A DNA stretch of 51,157 bases from JAUIIK01 sp963745675 (GTDB lineage: Bacteria > Chloroflexota > Chloroflexia > Thermomicrobiales > CFX8). The stretch covers positions 1 through 51,157 of the forward strand of contig CAVUYM010000034.1 in NCBI GenBank assembly GCA_963745675.1. Reading direction: 5' to 3'. A program made the translations under genes and the position numbers. Below, one piece after another: positions 37,625 through 46,817 of the stretch (the stretch's first letter is position 1; every line of letters begins with the position of its first letter). Below the pieces are notes generated by a model. It made no database searches. It saw only the letters and a program-made list of their open reading frames with translations, and was not told the origin of the DNA.

Positions 37625-38350
37625 TTAGAATGCGCCTCGGCGCTGGATGAGCGCACCGAACGTCTTGAAGAAGATCTGTAGATCCAGGATGAAGGCGCTG
37701 TACTGGACGTAGTAAATGTCGAGCTCCGTATTTTCATGCATTGGCAGATCGCTGCGCCCGGTGACCTGCCACCAGCCGGATAGGCCGGGTCGAACCAGGT
37801 GGCGCTCGTGCTGCCACGGTTCGTAACGAGCGACGATCGAGGGCAGTTCCGGCCGCGGCCCAATGAAGCTCATCTCCCCTTTGAGTACATTGAGGAGTTG
37901 CGGTAGCTCGTCAAGGCTCGTACGCCGAAGAAATGCACCGACGGTGGTGACTCGTGGATCTCGCGGCGTCTTGTGGCGCTTGCGGCGCTCCTCACCTGTG
38001 TAGGGAGCCTGGCGATCTCGGCGATCTGGAATCATCGTGCGGAACTTATAGATGGTGAACACACTGCCATTCTTGCCGACTCGGTCTTGCCGGAAGATCG
38101 CACTGCCACGCGATTCAATCTGAATAGCAACCAGTATCAGGAGTATTAGCGGGCTCAGGACGATCAGGAGACTGAGCGCGCCGACAAAATCCAGCCCTCG
38201 TTTGATCCAGCGCAGATAGACAACCCGCTTGACGCTGATGTCGTCAGCAACATCTAAATAGGTGAGCCATGCGTCTGGTTGCGCCCGCGCCACCGGCTCC
38301 GGAATCACCCGTAGATGACCTGCCGCTGAATTGTGTATTGTGCGTGACAT
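37625..38350 (-). CDS. Priming undecaprenyl-phosphate sugar transferase (Bac_transf family)
   Basis: A 241-residue enzyme that links the first sugar-1-phosphate to undecaprenyl phosphate. ATG 38350 has GGGAG 5 bases upstream. It has one membrane segment (FVGALSLLIVLSPLILLILV) followed by the family core: FRQDRVGKNGSVFTIYKFRT, LRRTSLDELPQLLNVLKGEM, SFIGPRPELPSIV and HLVRPGLSGWWQVTGRSD. It lacks the four-helix N-terminal domain of WcaJ/WbaP, so it is a short catalytic form. First gene of the minus-strand exopolysaccharide operon; the upstream region with GTAC palindromes is shared with the divergent GT4 gene. Confidence 0.92.
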   Translation of the reverse strand: MSRTIHNSAAGHLRVIPEPVARAQPDAWLTYLDVADDISVKRVVYLRWIKRGLDFVGALSLLIVLSPLILLILVAIQIESRGSAIFRQDRVGKNGSVFTIYKFRTMIPDRRDRQAPYTGEERRKRHKTPRDPRVTTVGAFLRRTSLDELPQLLNVLKGEMSFIGPRPELPSIVARYEPWQHERHLVRPGLSGWWQVTGRSDLPMHENTELDIYYVQYSAFILDLQIFFKTFGALIQRRGAF

Positions 38351-38408
38351 GGTTCTCCCGCCGAAACTTGGATTCAATACCCGCATCTGTGCTTATTGTC
38401 CTGGTGGG

Positions 38409-38644
38409 GTACTAGTACGATAAGGTCATTGAGTCCCAATCATCCCAGTACCCGGGTACTGGGCAACGTGCGGTGGATATTTTCGGTAGCGAGGATCGTG
38501 GCGCCAGCGACCGGGATTTAGACGTGGCTGCGCGAGGAAACATTTGGCGCGCGATTGCGCGTGTCTGCTCATATCACGGAGAAATTGCAACGCTTCAATT
38601 TGCCGGAATAGGACTCTAGTACCTGGTCCTGGCCCCTTAGTACC
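38409..38644. promoter_or_regulatory. Cluster of GTAC-centred palindromes between divergent exopolysaccharide genes
   Basis: GTACTAGTAC (38409-38418), the perfect 20-base palindrome CCCAGTACCCGGGTACTGGG (38444-38463), CTAGTACC (38616-38623) and TTAGTACC (38637-38644) occur in one 350-base intergenic region. This looks like a set of operator sites for a regulator of both transcripts. The binding protein is unknown. Confidence 0.5.
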
Positions 38645-38698
38645 AAGGTATGTTTTACAGGGGTGTACTCGTTAGTAGTCGGGATTCGGGGCTCAATC

Positions 38699-39919
38699 GT
38701 GCGAATAGTCCATGTCGGTGCGCTTTCTTCACCTAATAGCGTCGATGGCATCAATGCCGTTATATGGACGGTTGCGGCAGAACAAGTCCGGCTCGGGCAT
38801 CGCGTCGATCTGTTGGTAAGCGAACCACCAGATCTATTCGCGTACCGGTTCGCGCAAGATATTGGCGTGCACCTTTTGCACATACCGGCCAATCGCTTGC
38901 GCTTCGATCGCTCAATCGGGCCTGCGCTTATAGTGGAAAAAGCCGCCGACATTGTGCACTTCCACTCGGTATTCATACCCCGCCAGGCGACGTTGGCCAG
39001 CGACTTGCGTCGTTGGGGTATTCCCTACGTCGTGACTCCACACGGCGGGCTTATGCCACACGTACTCGAACGTAGTCGCCTGAAGAAGAAGACCTATAGC
39101 ACGCTCGTCGAAGAGGCGCGTATCCGCCAGGCGGCGGCGATCGCCTACGTCACCCCGGGCGGAGAGGATGATATCCGGCGGTTTGTGCCTGGGTTTGACG
39201 GGCCAATCAAGTGGGTCTCGAACCCGGTCGATGTCGAACACCTTGCCAGCATCGGTTGGCAGCCGGTGGGTGAGCGTCCACAGCTCACATTCTTGGGACG
39301 CTACGACGTTTATCACAAGGGACTCGACCGTCTGGCCGAGATCGCAAGACGATTGCCAGACGTCGACTTTCAGCTCTATGGCGTCGATGACCTGAAGACG
39401 AAGCGCCACCTTGATACTATCCGCCAACATGGGCCATCGAACTTCATGGTAAACGACCCCGTGTTTGGGGATGAAAAGCTGGAGATTCTCTCGCGCTCAT
39501 CGATGTATATCCAGGTGTCTCGCTGGGAAGCGCTGTCGATCTCAATTCTCGAAGCGCTGGCGCTCGGTGTGCCGACGGTTATTTCGGAGTCGATGTCGAT
39601 GGCATCAATGTTCAAAGAGAACGATCTTGGTCTGGTGGTATCAACCGAACCGGATATCGCCGCTCTTCAAATTCTCACCGCACTTCAACGCCCCCGGCGG
39701 CTTCACTCCTGGTCAGAAACATCCAGGCGCTACGCTCGCGAGAACTTCGCTGGTTCCGTCGTTGCCAGGCGGGTGAGCGATCTCTACGAGGAAGCGCTGG
39801 AACAGGTATTCTCAAATCAGCTCTTGAGATTCCCGTCGGCTTTTGAAGGAGATGGAAACGCCAGTTACTCGATGGCTGGCTTCGCCGATCAGCGCGAAGA
39901 AGAAGCAGGACATGCCTAA
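38699..39919 (+). CDS. Glycosyltransferase family 4
   Basis: A 406-residue GT-B enzyme transcribed away from the main operon. I prefer GTG 38699, which gives the typical start (M)RIVHVGALSSPNSVDGIN; GTG 38663 is the longer alternative. Motifs: IVHFHSVFIPRQATLASDLR, YVVTPHGGLMPHVLERSRLK, VSNPVDVEHLASIGW, FLGRYDVYHKGLDRLAEIAR, and VSRWEALSISILEALALGVP with the E-x7-E donor-site pair. It probably adds a sugar to the same polymer. Its last 108 bases overlap the convergent membrane protein gene on the other strand. Confidence 0.87.
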   Translation: MRIVHVGALSSPNSVDGINAVIWTVAAEQVRLGHRVDLLVSEPPDLFAYRFAQDIGVHLLHIPANRLRFDRSIGPALIVEKAADIVHFHSVFIPRQATLASDLRRWGIPYVVTPHGGLMPHVLERSRLKKKTYSTLVEEARIRQAAAIAYVTPGGEDDIRRFVPGFDGPIKWVSNPVDVEHLASIGWQPVGERPQLTFLGRYDVYHKGLDRLAEIARRLPDVDFQLYGVDDLKTKRHLDTIRQHGPSNFMVNDPVFGDEKLEILSRSSMYIQVSRWEALSISILEALALGVPTVISESMSMASMFKENDLGLVVSTEPDIAALQILTALQRPRRLHSWSETSRRYARENFAGSVVARRVSDLYEEALEQVFSNQLLRFPSAFEGDGNASYSMAGFADQREEEAGHA

Positions 39920-40621
39920 GATTTCGAGTGTCTCTTCGATTGACGATACCGTCGCATAGGTGAGATTGTCGATTCCGTGTCTACTCGCCACGATACCTGA
40001 CACTGTCTCCATCCCCAGCGCACCACCAACGTAGAGGACAGCCGCCAGCAGGAATAGCATGCGGGTTCGAGATGGCAAATATCGTAAAAACGGAATGAAC
40101 GCCAGACCGAATATGGCGGTGACTATCGCGCCGGGAATGACCCAGGCATAGAAAAACAACCCACCCACATTGAGTGCTTCACCAACGATTTCACCAATGG
40201 ATTCGTGAGCCATTACCTGCTCGTCAATTGAGAGCGCAGCGAACGCCAATGCCAGGGCGCTCCAATATCTCCACATTGAATCTCCGGATCGGCGGGCAGT
40301 CCAGGCAATGAGCGTCAGCATGACGGAAGAAAGCGCGAGCAGAATGATGCTGTACCAGGTCGGAAGTGAAAACTCGCGGTCGAGATCGAACAATTTCACC
40401 AGTTGAACCCAGCCAGGGAGGGCTGGACTCAGTGTTGCGTCAAGTGTCTGAAGGACGACGTCTGCGGCGGCCAGAATGAAGGTTGCTATCAGGAGATAGC
40501 GGGCAACGAATCTTGTTTCGACGACGATCTCGGCCGGTGCAGAAGTAGCCATCGTCTTTGTCGTAGATGCGGCATTGTCGGCTACTCGCCACCGCTTTTG
40601 AGTAGCAGATGTGATGGCCAT
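39812..40621 (-). CDS. Six-helix membrane protein of unknown function
   Basis: A 269-residue protein from ATG 40621 (a second ATG at 40552 is possible). Membrane segments include YLLIATFILAAADVVLQTL, YSIILLALSSVMLTLIAW, WSALALAFAALSIDEQVMAH, FFYAWVIPGAIVTAIFGLAF and MLFLLAAVLYVGGALGMETV. The motif SIDEQVMAHE is reminiscent of a conserved D-E ... H-E in unnamed actinobacterial and chloroflexal membrane proteins. Its function is unknown. Its C-terminal codons lie antisense to the end of the GT4 gene, so one stop may be misplaced by an indel. Confidence 0.65.
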   Translation of the reverse strand: MAITSATQKRWRVADNAASTTKTMATSAPAEIVVETRFVARYLLIATFILAAADVVLQTLDATLSPALPGWVQLVKLFDLDREFSLPTWYSIILLALSSVMLTLIAWTARRSGDSMWRYWSALALAFAALSIDEQVMAHESIGEIVGEALNVGGLFFYAWVIPGAIVTAIFGLAFIPFLRYLPSRTRMLFLLAAVLYVGGALGMETVSGIVASRHGIDNLTYATVSSIEETLEILGMSCFFFALIGEASHRVTGVSISFKSRRESQELI

Positions 40622-40758
40622 TCTGGGATACCCACTTTCATTCCCGCTAATGCTAACCTCACCTGCCGATTAGATTCACGGAACAAAAGTCCGGGGTATT
40701 GCGGTCATCTTGCGATGCCATTGGCCTGTTTGCTCTTGTGGTGACCGGGGTAAGTGCT

Positions 40759-42342
40759 CTACGGGCGCGGAACCGATTCGAGCGGTATCTCGTGCTCTGC
40801 GAGAATCACCTGGGTCTCATCCCACGAGATGAATATGCCGTTCTCCTCGCCTGGAGTGGAATTGAATTGGGCGAGATCATCAATGCTGAATCGCTGGTAC
40901 TGTCCCCATGAGAAAGGCAGGAACGCGCTCTGGGGCGTTGCATGAAAATAGCGGTTGTTAGCGCCCTGGTTTTGCGAACCGGGATCGGTGAGCTGTCCGG
41001 ACCAGTCTTCGAGCCAGGCGAGCATGTAGGTGTTTTGAGATTGGTCACTCGTCAACACGATCACGTTATCGTGGACATAGTTGTTGATGACATTCGTGTA
41101 CCCGTCGCGGGACTGGGACATGATCGATATTCCGTCCGCATTCCAGGCGACAATATTCTCGGCAATCTCGGTGTTGCGGCAATTTTGACAGACAACTCCA
41201 GCTCCGAAGCCCCAGTCCGGGAATCCCCAGCCGTTTTCCCAGATCGCGTTGTCGGTGATTCTCCCGAAGGTGCTGATCTCATAAAGAATGCCGTAGCGGC
41301 GGTTGTCGTGAACCCGATTCGCGCTGATATCGACATCGTTGCAACCGACGTCGCACCAGATACCGGCGCCGTCATTGTGATGGACCGTATTTGTCGAGAC
41401 GACGCTGTGCGATAGGCCGGAAAGCTTCATGCCGCCCGCCTCCCAGCCATCTTCGAATTCCTCTGTGTTGTTGGTATGGACATCGTTGCCGCTGATTTCG
41501 ACGTCGCTGCCGAGCCAACCCTGGATCCCCAGTCGGCCACCGAATGCGATTTCATTCTTCAAGATCCGCAGGCCCCAGCCTTCGCGTATCGACACGACGG
41601 CCATGTGCGCATACAGCAGGCGGTTCCCATCAACCGCCCAGTCTGAATGGCCGCTGTTGCTCAATGCTCCCTCAAGGGGCCGGTCGGCTGCGTGACGCAT
41701 CGTGAAATTGCGAATCGTCACTCCGTCCGACGCTGTGATGACCCAATTCTGACGTGTTGTCACCTCAATGATGGAGCCAATTGGATCGTCGGCAAGGATG
41801 ATCTGGCGATCATCCGTCACTGAAAATTCGCCGGAGGAGGGCAATCCGTGAACCTGGAAGAGTGATATTCCATCTCGAAATACCTGATTAGGCCAGTTGC
41901 AGCGACCATTGCTGCCATCCCGGCACCATTCGTCGGTTGTGCCAAAATCGGGCGCCCCGGCGTGATACCAGAATCCGCCGCGCAACTCCCAGCCGCCAGA
42001 CCAGACATCGCTGCCCCGAATCTCCGCGCCAGCTTCTGCGCTGAGTGTTAAGGGTTTATCAACAGTCGCAGCTTCGCGATAAATACCGCGAGGGACATGT
42101 ACTTCAGATCCCGGAACGGCCTCGTCAATCAGCTTTTGTAGCGTCCCTGCGGGCATCTCTGGCGGTGGTGCCTGATCGGCTGGCGACGTACCCGAGCCGA
42201 ATCTGTTCAGCGCTCCTCCGTGTGTGCCTGCGCTCGCCGAGAGTGGAAATAGCAGCAAAATGCCGAGTGCGGCAAGGAAAATTCGCTGACGATGTCTCCG
42301 ATGGATCAACGTTGTCCCCCATAGTGTGACTGGCGAAGACAC
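40759..42342 (-). CDS. Secreted right-handed beta-helix protein
   Basis: A 527-residue protein from GTG 42342; a TTG about 33 bases later with GGGGG upstream would give a neater signal peptide (RQRIFLAALGILLLFPLSAS). The mature part starts with a Pro-rich stretch, then LQKLIDEAVPGSEVHVPRGI and YREAATVDKPLTLSAEAGAE, typical of NosD/pectate-lyase-like helices. Long beta-helix coils follow with NNTEEFEDGWEAGGMKLSG, GAGIWCDVGCNDVDISANRV and FGAGVVCQNCRNTEIAENIV. It is probably extracellular and polysaccharide-binding or polysaccharide-cleaving; no catalytic residues can be assigned. Paralogous to the beta-helix of the next gene. Confidence 0.8.
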   Translation of the reverse strand: MSSPVTLWGTTLIHRRHRQRIFLAALGILLLFPLSASAGTHGGALNRFGSGTSPADQAPPPEMPAGTLQKLIDEAVPGSEVHVPRGIYREAATVDKPLTLSAEAGAEIRGSDVWSGGWELRGGFWYHAGAPDFGTTDEWCRDGSNGRCNWPNQVFRDGISLFQVHGLPSSGEFSVTDDRQIILADDPIGSIIEVTTRQNWVITASDGVTIRNFTMRHAADRPLEGALSNSGHSDWAVDGNRLLYAHMAVVSIREGWGLRILKNEIAFGGRLGIQGWLGSDVEISGNDVHTNNTEEFEDGWEAGGMKLSGLSHSVVSTNTVHHNDGAGIWCDVGCNDVDISANRVHDNRRYGILYEISTFGRITDNAIWENGWGFPDWGFGAGVVCQNCRNTEIAENIVAWNADGISIMSQSRDGYTNVINNYVHDNVIVLTSDQSQNTYMLAWLEDWSGQLTDPGSQNQGANNRYFHATPQSAFLPFSWGQYQRFSIDDLAQFNSTPGEENGIFISWDETQVILAEHEIPLESVPRP

Positions 42343-42518
42343 AGTAATACGCCCCTCCAGACGAGGCGAATTGGGCTGTATGTTGTACTTTCCGGTTCCC
42401 CAACCGTCCCCACTAGCCTATCGCAGACGACCGTTTTTCGATATGAATGAGCGTCCCGTTTCTTCGCGGGCCGTTCGGATGGCGAGTGGAGTGTGCGAGG
42501 CGCTCTATATACGACACC

Positions 42519-42549
42519 TCCCGCAGCCGATTCGGTGCTGGCTGCGGGA
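42519..42549. terminator. Hairpin between the two beta-helix genes
   Basis: A perfect 10-bp stem (TCCCGCAGCC / GGCTGCGGGA) with an 11-base loop, just after the stop at 42583. No T-run follows, so it could be a weak terminator or an RNA-stabilising hairpin. Confidence 0.4.
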
Positions 42550-42582
42550 AGTGTGATCAGAATGTAATATCGAACTTGAAGG

Positions 42583-45056
42583 CTAGATGCCTGCGCTGGC
42601 GAGCACCTGATTCTTCTGACTATCGGTCAGATTCACGCTGTTCTGTCCACCGGGAGACGTATTGAAATTCGCCATTGTCCAGAAAGCATCTCCACCCCAG
42701 CGATAGCGTAACTCCGGGCCTTCCGGCGTCGAGAACCAGAAGCGGTTGCCGTAGCCGCGGTTGTTCGATGCCGTATTTGCCAGAACGCCATTCCAGTCTT
42801 CGAGCCAACCGATGGCGTAAGTATTAAAGCCGCCGTCATGGTTGGTGATGATCGTGTTGTCGTGGACTGTGTTTCCGGTGACATTGTTCCATCGGGACTC
42901 TCCACGATTCTGGGAGATTACCGTGATGCCATCCGGATTCCAGGCGACGATGTTGTCAAACACTTCGGTGTCGCTCGAATTCTGGACCATGATGCCAGCC
43001 CCAAAGCCCCAGGCGTCCCAGCCTGTTGCATTGTTGTAGACCACGTTGCCATGAATCCGGCCTCCGAAGGACAACTCGTAGATGATTCCAGCTCTGGTGT
43101 TGTCGTAGACGCGGTTATTGCTGATTTCAATATCCTGACCGTCGACATCGACCCAGATACCAGGCCCGTTGTTGTTGCGAGCGATGTTGTTCTCGATAAG
43201 CATGTTGTGAACACCGCCGTAGTTGCCAGTGATCTTCATGCCGCCGGCTTCCCAGCCAGGATCGAGATTCTTGGTGTTGTTGCCCTCAGTCGTGTTTCCA
43301 CGAATTGTTGCACTGCCAACGCTTTCCACGCGAATTCCGACATTCCCGGAGTTCGTGACGACGTTGTTCTCGATCAGATGGCCGGAACCCTGCTTGATAT
43401 CGATTGCCGCGTTCCCGGCGTTCCGGAACGTGTTTCCGCGAATCGTCCAGTTGCTATAGCCATCGTTTGACAACCCCCCGTGGTACTGCGGCTGGTTCGA
43501 GTTGATGAACGTAAAGCCCTGAATGGTCACATTAGCCGCCTGGCCGACGATCCAGCGATCGCGGTTCTCGCCATCGACTAGTGACGCCTGGGTCGGCGAT
43601 CAATGTCAGCGGTTTGTTGATATAGATCTTCTCTCGATAGGTTCCGGCCGGCACTCGGACGGTGCTATTCGGCGCTGCGGCGTCGATCATCGCCTGAATC
43701 GTCGTAGGCCCCTGCGTCGGAGTGGCCGATGGTGTTGGGCTCGCCGTCGGAGTCGGTGAGGGAGTGGCTGTGGCTGTGGAGGTCGCCGTTGCCGTGGCTG
43801 CCGTTGTCGCTGTAGCTGTAGCCGCCGTAGTGGCCGTAGCTGTCGGAGCCGGGCTTTGTGTCGCTGAAGGTGACGGGCTAGGAGAAGGTTGCGGCGGGGT
43901 CGTCGCGGTCGCTGTGGCAGTAGCCGTCGCAGTTGGGGTCGAAGACGGCGCAGGGCTCGCGGTTGCGCTCGGCGTGACCGTCGGTGCAACGAGACCGTCA
44001 GAGCGCACTAACTCGAATCCGCTCAACTTACCGTTGTCTGCTGGATTGGACGTAATCCCAATACGAAGCTTGCCGTCAGTGATCGTGACCGGGACGTTGC
44101 GATTGAATGCAGTCATCGGGGAAGCGTTGGCCAGGATATCGAAATTCGCGACCATCTGCTGGCCATTGACGTCGACGCTGAGGATGCGCTCGCCCGGCTG
44201 AGTAAACCAGATCTCGGCGAAGAGCAGATCGCAGGTCATAGCTGCCGTTCGGGACGTCGAAGCTGTAGCTGAATGTGCCCCAGCGCTCGCTTGCGTACAA
44301 TGCGTCGTCGTCGGTGTTGGCTATCTGCTGGCTGATGAGATAACCGCCGCCACCAGAGAATCCGGCATCCGACCACCAGGTCAGACCGCGGCTATCGACG
44401 AATGACTGGCCGCCGGAATTTACGCGCAAGACGCTAGCCGCCGGGGCCGGCAATTGGATGCCTCCCGGAATTGCTGGCGCGGCTTGTGTGGGTTCTGACG
44501 TATCCGTAGCCGTTGCTGTTGATGCGGCGGTCGGTTGAGCGGTTGCGGTAGGTGCCGTGGTAGTAGCTGTGGCGGGTGGATTCGTCGAGGTTGGTTGCAC
44601 CAAGGAAGGCGCAATTACTCGAAGATTCGCCGCCGATGGAATCTGGGCAAGCAGGAAGCTGGCGTATCTGACGCTCAGGCTGGCGCGGTATGTATCGCCA
44701 CTGCCTGCTCCGGCTGGGATGACGAAGTTCGTCGTCAAGCTGGTTGGCTGGTTCGTCTTGCCTGAGCGAAAGCCGTACCATTTTTCGCTGTAGACGGATC
44801 GTCCATTCTTGTCAAACACCTTGAGTTCAACAGTTACGGGAGCGGAGAACCGTTGCGATGAGATATCGGCTTCGAAACTGGCGGTAGTGCCCGCTTGCCC
44901 TTCCGATGGAACAAAGCGAGCATCGATTTCGAAGAGATTCGTTGATGCTTCGGCTGGCCCTGGAAGCAACGGAAGAACGAGCGAAGAAACGACTATGACA
45001 ATCAATACGCGCGCGACGATATCGATGCGCAGGAACGAGCGCACGAGTGACAACAC
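42583..45056 (-). pseudogene. Secreted malectin-like/beta-helix protein, two frameshifts
   Basis: About 820 residues read across three frames from GTG 45056 (TGAGGTG 5-6 bases upstream). In order: signal peptide (VLIVIVVSSLVLPLLPGPAE), an Ig-like strand domain (APVTVELKVFDKNGRSVYSE), a Thr/Ala/Pro linker, a malectin-like carbohydrate-binding domain (VLRVNSGGQSFVDSRGLTWW, LLFAEIWFTQPGERILSVDV), a second Thr/Pro/Ala linker, and a right-handed beta-helix (MIDAAAPNSTVRVPAGTYRE, GPGIWVDVDGQDIEISNNRV, WGFGAGIMVQNSSDTEVFDN). Frame changes fall near 44238 and 43590, the latter recovering SLVDGENRDRWIVGQAANVT. It is likely an extracellular matrix-binding or matrix-processing protein. A c-di-GMP riboswitch lies in its leader. 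Confidence 0.78.
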
Positions 45057-45122
45057 GGCTGCACCTCAGATTAATTTGTATCGAGGGTGTCGTTGGCTCA
45101 ATGAGCGCCCCTCGCGCGGTTT

Positions 45123-45190
45123 CGGCAGCCCGGCTGTCCCGATTGGGACCCGTGGCTTTGCGCCCCCACCTCGCAGTGGGTTTGCCCTTC
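45123..45190 (-). promoter_or_regulatory. Cyclic-di-GMP-I (GEMM) riboswitch
   Basis: On the minus strand, 67 bases before the gene start, the conserved core of the GEMM-I aptamer can be read in order: GGGCAAACC (45187-45179), a stem CCACT/GGTGG capped by the GNRA tetraloop GCGA (45174-45171), GGGCGCAAAGCCACGGG, the second stem GTCCC AATC GGGAC, and the closing GCCGGGCTGCC (45134-45124). These are the hallmark bases and the tetraloop/receptor layout of the family. Binding of c-di-GMP would control the beta-helix/malectin gene. The expression platform (a GC-rich hairpin near 45105-45118 or occlusion of GAGGTG) is inferred. Confidence 0.87.
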
Positions 45191-45555
45191 TCGACCCGGC
45201 AGACGAGCCGTGCCTGATATCAATTGTCAGGGAGTCATAGTCATTAACACAGTTGACTGATGAGCCATGGTTTGGGAAAAGGTTGGTGCATGAGTACTGA
45301 AATGTCTTGTGTAATCAAGTCTATTATGGACAGCGCATTGATTCGGGCTATGCTGATAATTGGCTCAGGCCGAACAATTCGAGCGCTTACGTTCGGGGAG
45401 TACGCCGAGGCTTCGAGAGAGCAGATCGTTAAGCATCCCATCGCGACCGCGAGATTCGGATTCTTTACGCGGGCCGCGCGGTCTATAATAAGTTGGCCAT
45501 ATTCAGGCTGGGGAGTCTCGCCAAACGCACGTAGTAGACAGGAACGGTAGGCTAA
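45191..45555 (+). promoter_or_regulatory. Divergent intergenic region with a probable promoter for the 45.5-kb regulator
   Basis: About 365 bases with no supported gene. TATAAT at 45484-45489 lies 67 bases before the regulator's ATG. The hexamer 17 bases upstream (TTCTTT) is a poor -35, so this is only a probable promoter. Open frames on both strands here lack protein-like features. Confidence 0.4.
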
Positions 45556-46372
45556 ATGCGCCTGCTGATCATCGCTCCAAATGCGATGCTTATCTCTCTG
45601 CTTTCCAAGGTACTCGGTGACGAAGACGATATCGAGGTGATTGCGGGGGTATCGGATCTGAACGAGGCCCGTCGATTTGCGGATCAGGCCGAAATCGTCG
45701 CGTATCACGCTGACGTAGCAGGGTCCAGCACTATTTGACGGAATTCGGCAATTGCGTGAAGATCTGCCGGCCGCAAAGCTGGTCTTATTGCACGCCCCCG
45801 ACCTGCAGGACCTAATAGTTGAAGCGATTGAGGTCGGGGCTGTCGGATACGTTCACAGCCATCAATCGGTCGCCCATATGCTGACGACTTTGCGCACGGT
45901 CTACCAGCACGGCGTATCGATCGATCCTGAATTCACATCGGTGCTCGTTGAGCGTATGTCCCAGTTGAGTCAGCAACTACGCAATCAGTCAAGTATTCAG
46001 TTTAACCAGGGCGCTATCTTGACCGAGCGGCAGATGGAAGTCCTGGAGCTCATCCACGAGGGGCTTACAAACGAGGAAATCAGCGAGCGTCTCTTTATTT
46101 CCGTTGGAACGGTAAAGAACCACGTTCACAATATTCTGAAATTAATCGACGCGAATAACCGCGAACAGGCGGCATACTGGTACTCACTGCGACAGAAAGA
46201 TCGTCAGATCTGTGATGAGCCGAGACGGCTCCATAGGAGTTGGCCCGCAGTCCGAGGAGGGCGCACTTCTCGAGGTAGCGCAGCAACCATCAACCCGACA
46301 GATCATCAAACAGAAACTATCTCAGTTTTGCAGACAACTGAACTGGTCGATCGGCCACGTATTTCTGCTTGA
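45556..46372 (+). pseudogene. LuxR/NarL-type regulator with degenerate receiver, one frameshift
   Basis: From ATG 45556 the receiver-like domain reads MRLLIIAPNAMLISLLSKVL, IEVIAGVSDLNEARRFADQA and EIVAYHADVAGSSTI. The frame then changes near 45733 and continues FDGIRQLREDLPAAKLVLLH, EVGAVGYVHSHQSVAHMLTT and the LuxR helix-turn-helix LTERQMEVLELIHEGLTNEE, LFISVGTVKNHVHNILK. The N-terminal acidic pair is replaced by Ala-Pro, the phospho-Asp strand reads VAYHAD, and the conserved Lys is absent. It is thus probably not phosphorylated in the usual way. The open frame runs on to 46372, overlapping the GAF gene by 160 bases; the natural stop is probably near 46210, just before the GAF start. Confidence 0.75.
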
Positions 46373-46763
46373 CGATACGAACAAGGAACTCGTGCCCACC
46401 GATATCTGGTACCTGGACGACGATGAAGCGTATGACGAATTCCGCCGCGAAACGGCGCAGCATACTTTTAGGGTGAGGCAAGACGTGATTGGCAACATTC
46501 TGTTTAGTCCCGAGCCGGTCTGGGTATCCGATGTCAGTTCCTATCCCGGCTATGTGCGAGAGAAGGCTGCCCGGCGTGTTGGCATCAAATCAGGGCTGAT
46601 ATTGCCACTATTCGAAGGCGAACTGATCGGCGTGATGGAATTCTACTCAACTATCAGGGTGCAGCCGGATCCCCAGATCGTCGCCGACATTCTAATCTCA
46701 AGCCGAAAGCTGGGCGATCACATCGAGGAACAGGCCGAAGATCTCGAAGAGCAGGAAGTCTAG
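46215..46763 (+). CDS. GAF-domain protein
   Basis: A 182-residue protein made almost entirely of one GAF domain, from ATG 46215 (GTG 46212 also possible). Key stretches are LSQFCRQLNWSIGHVFLLDD, GNILFSPEPVWVSDVSSYPG, GIKSGLILPLFEGELIGVME and FYSTIRVQPDPQIVADILIS. An acidic helical tail follows (HIEEQAEDLEEQEV). GAF domains bind small ligands such as cyclic nucleotides, haem or bilins; the ligand cannot be told. No output domain is present, so it may act on the regulator encoded immediately upstream, with which it probably forms an operon. Confidence 0.8.
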   Translation: MSRDGSIGVGPQSEEGALLEVAQQPSTRQIIKQKLSQFCRQLNWSIGHVFLLDDTNKELVPTDIWYLDDDEAYDEFRRETAQHTFRVRQDVIGNILFSPEPVWVSDVSSYPGYVREKAARRVGIKSGLILPLFEGELIGVMEFYSTIRVQPDPQIVADILISSRKLGDHIEEQAEDLEEQEV

Positions 46764-46817
46764 AACTTCTGTTGCCTCCGCGTCTAGAAACTCGCTAGAA
46801 CAGAATCGACCTCTTGG

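Noticed and set aside
36760..37863. Longer reading of the CpsF-type gene back to 37863
   Set aside because: The extra 80 codons overlap the conserved 3' half of the priming transferase gene and are its shadow. ATG 37620 fits the family start.
43722..44201. A 159-codon plus-strand frame rich in Val-Ala-Val-Gly
   Set aside because: It is the antisense of the Thr/Ala/Pro linker of the malectin/beta-helix gene, a low-complexity artefact.
45244..45708. A 154-codon minus-strand frame overlapping the regulator at 45556
   Set aside because: It lies antisense to conserved receiver-domain coding, with no recognisable motif and no ribosome site.
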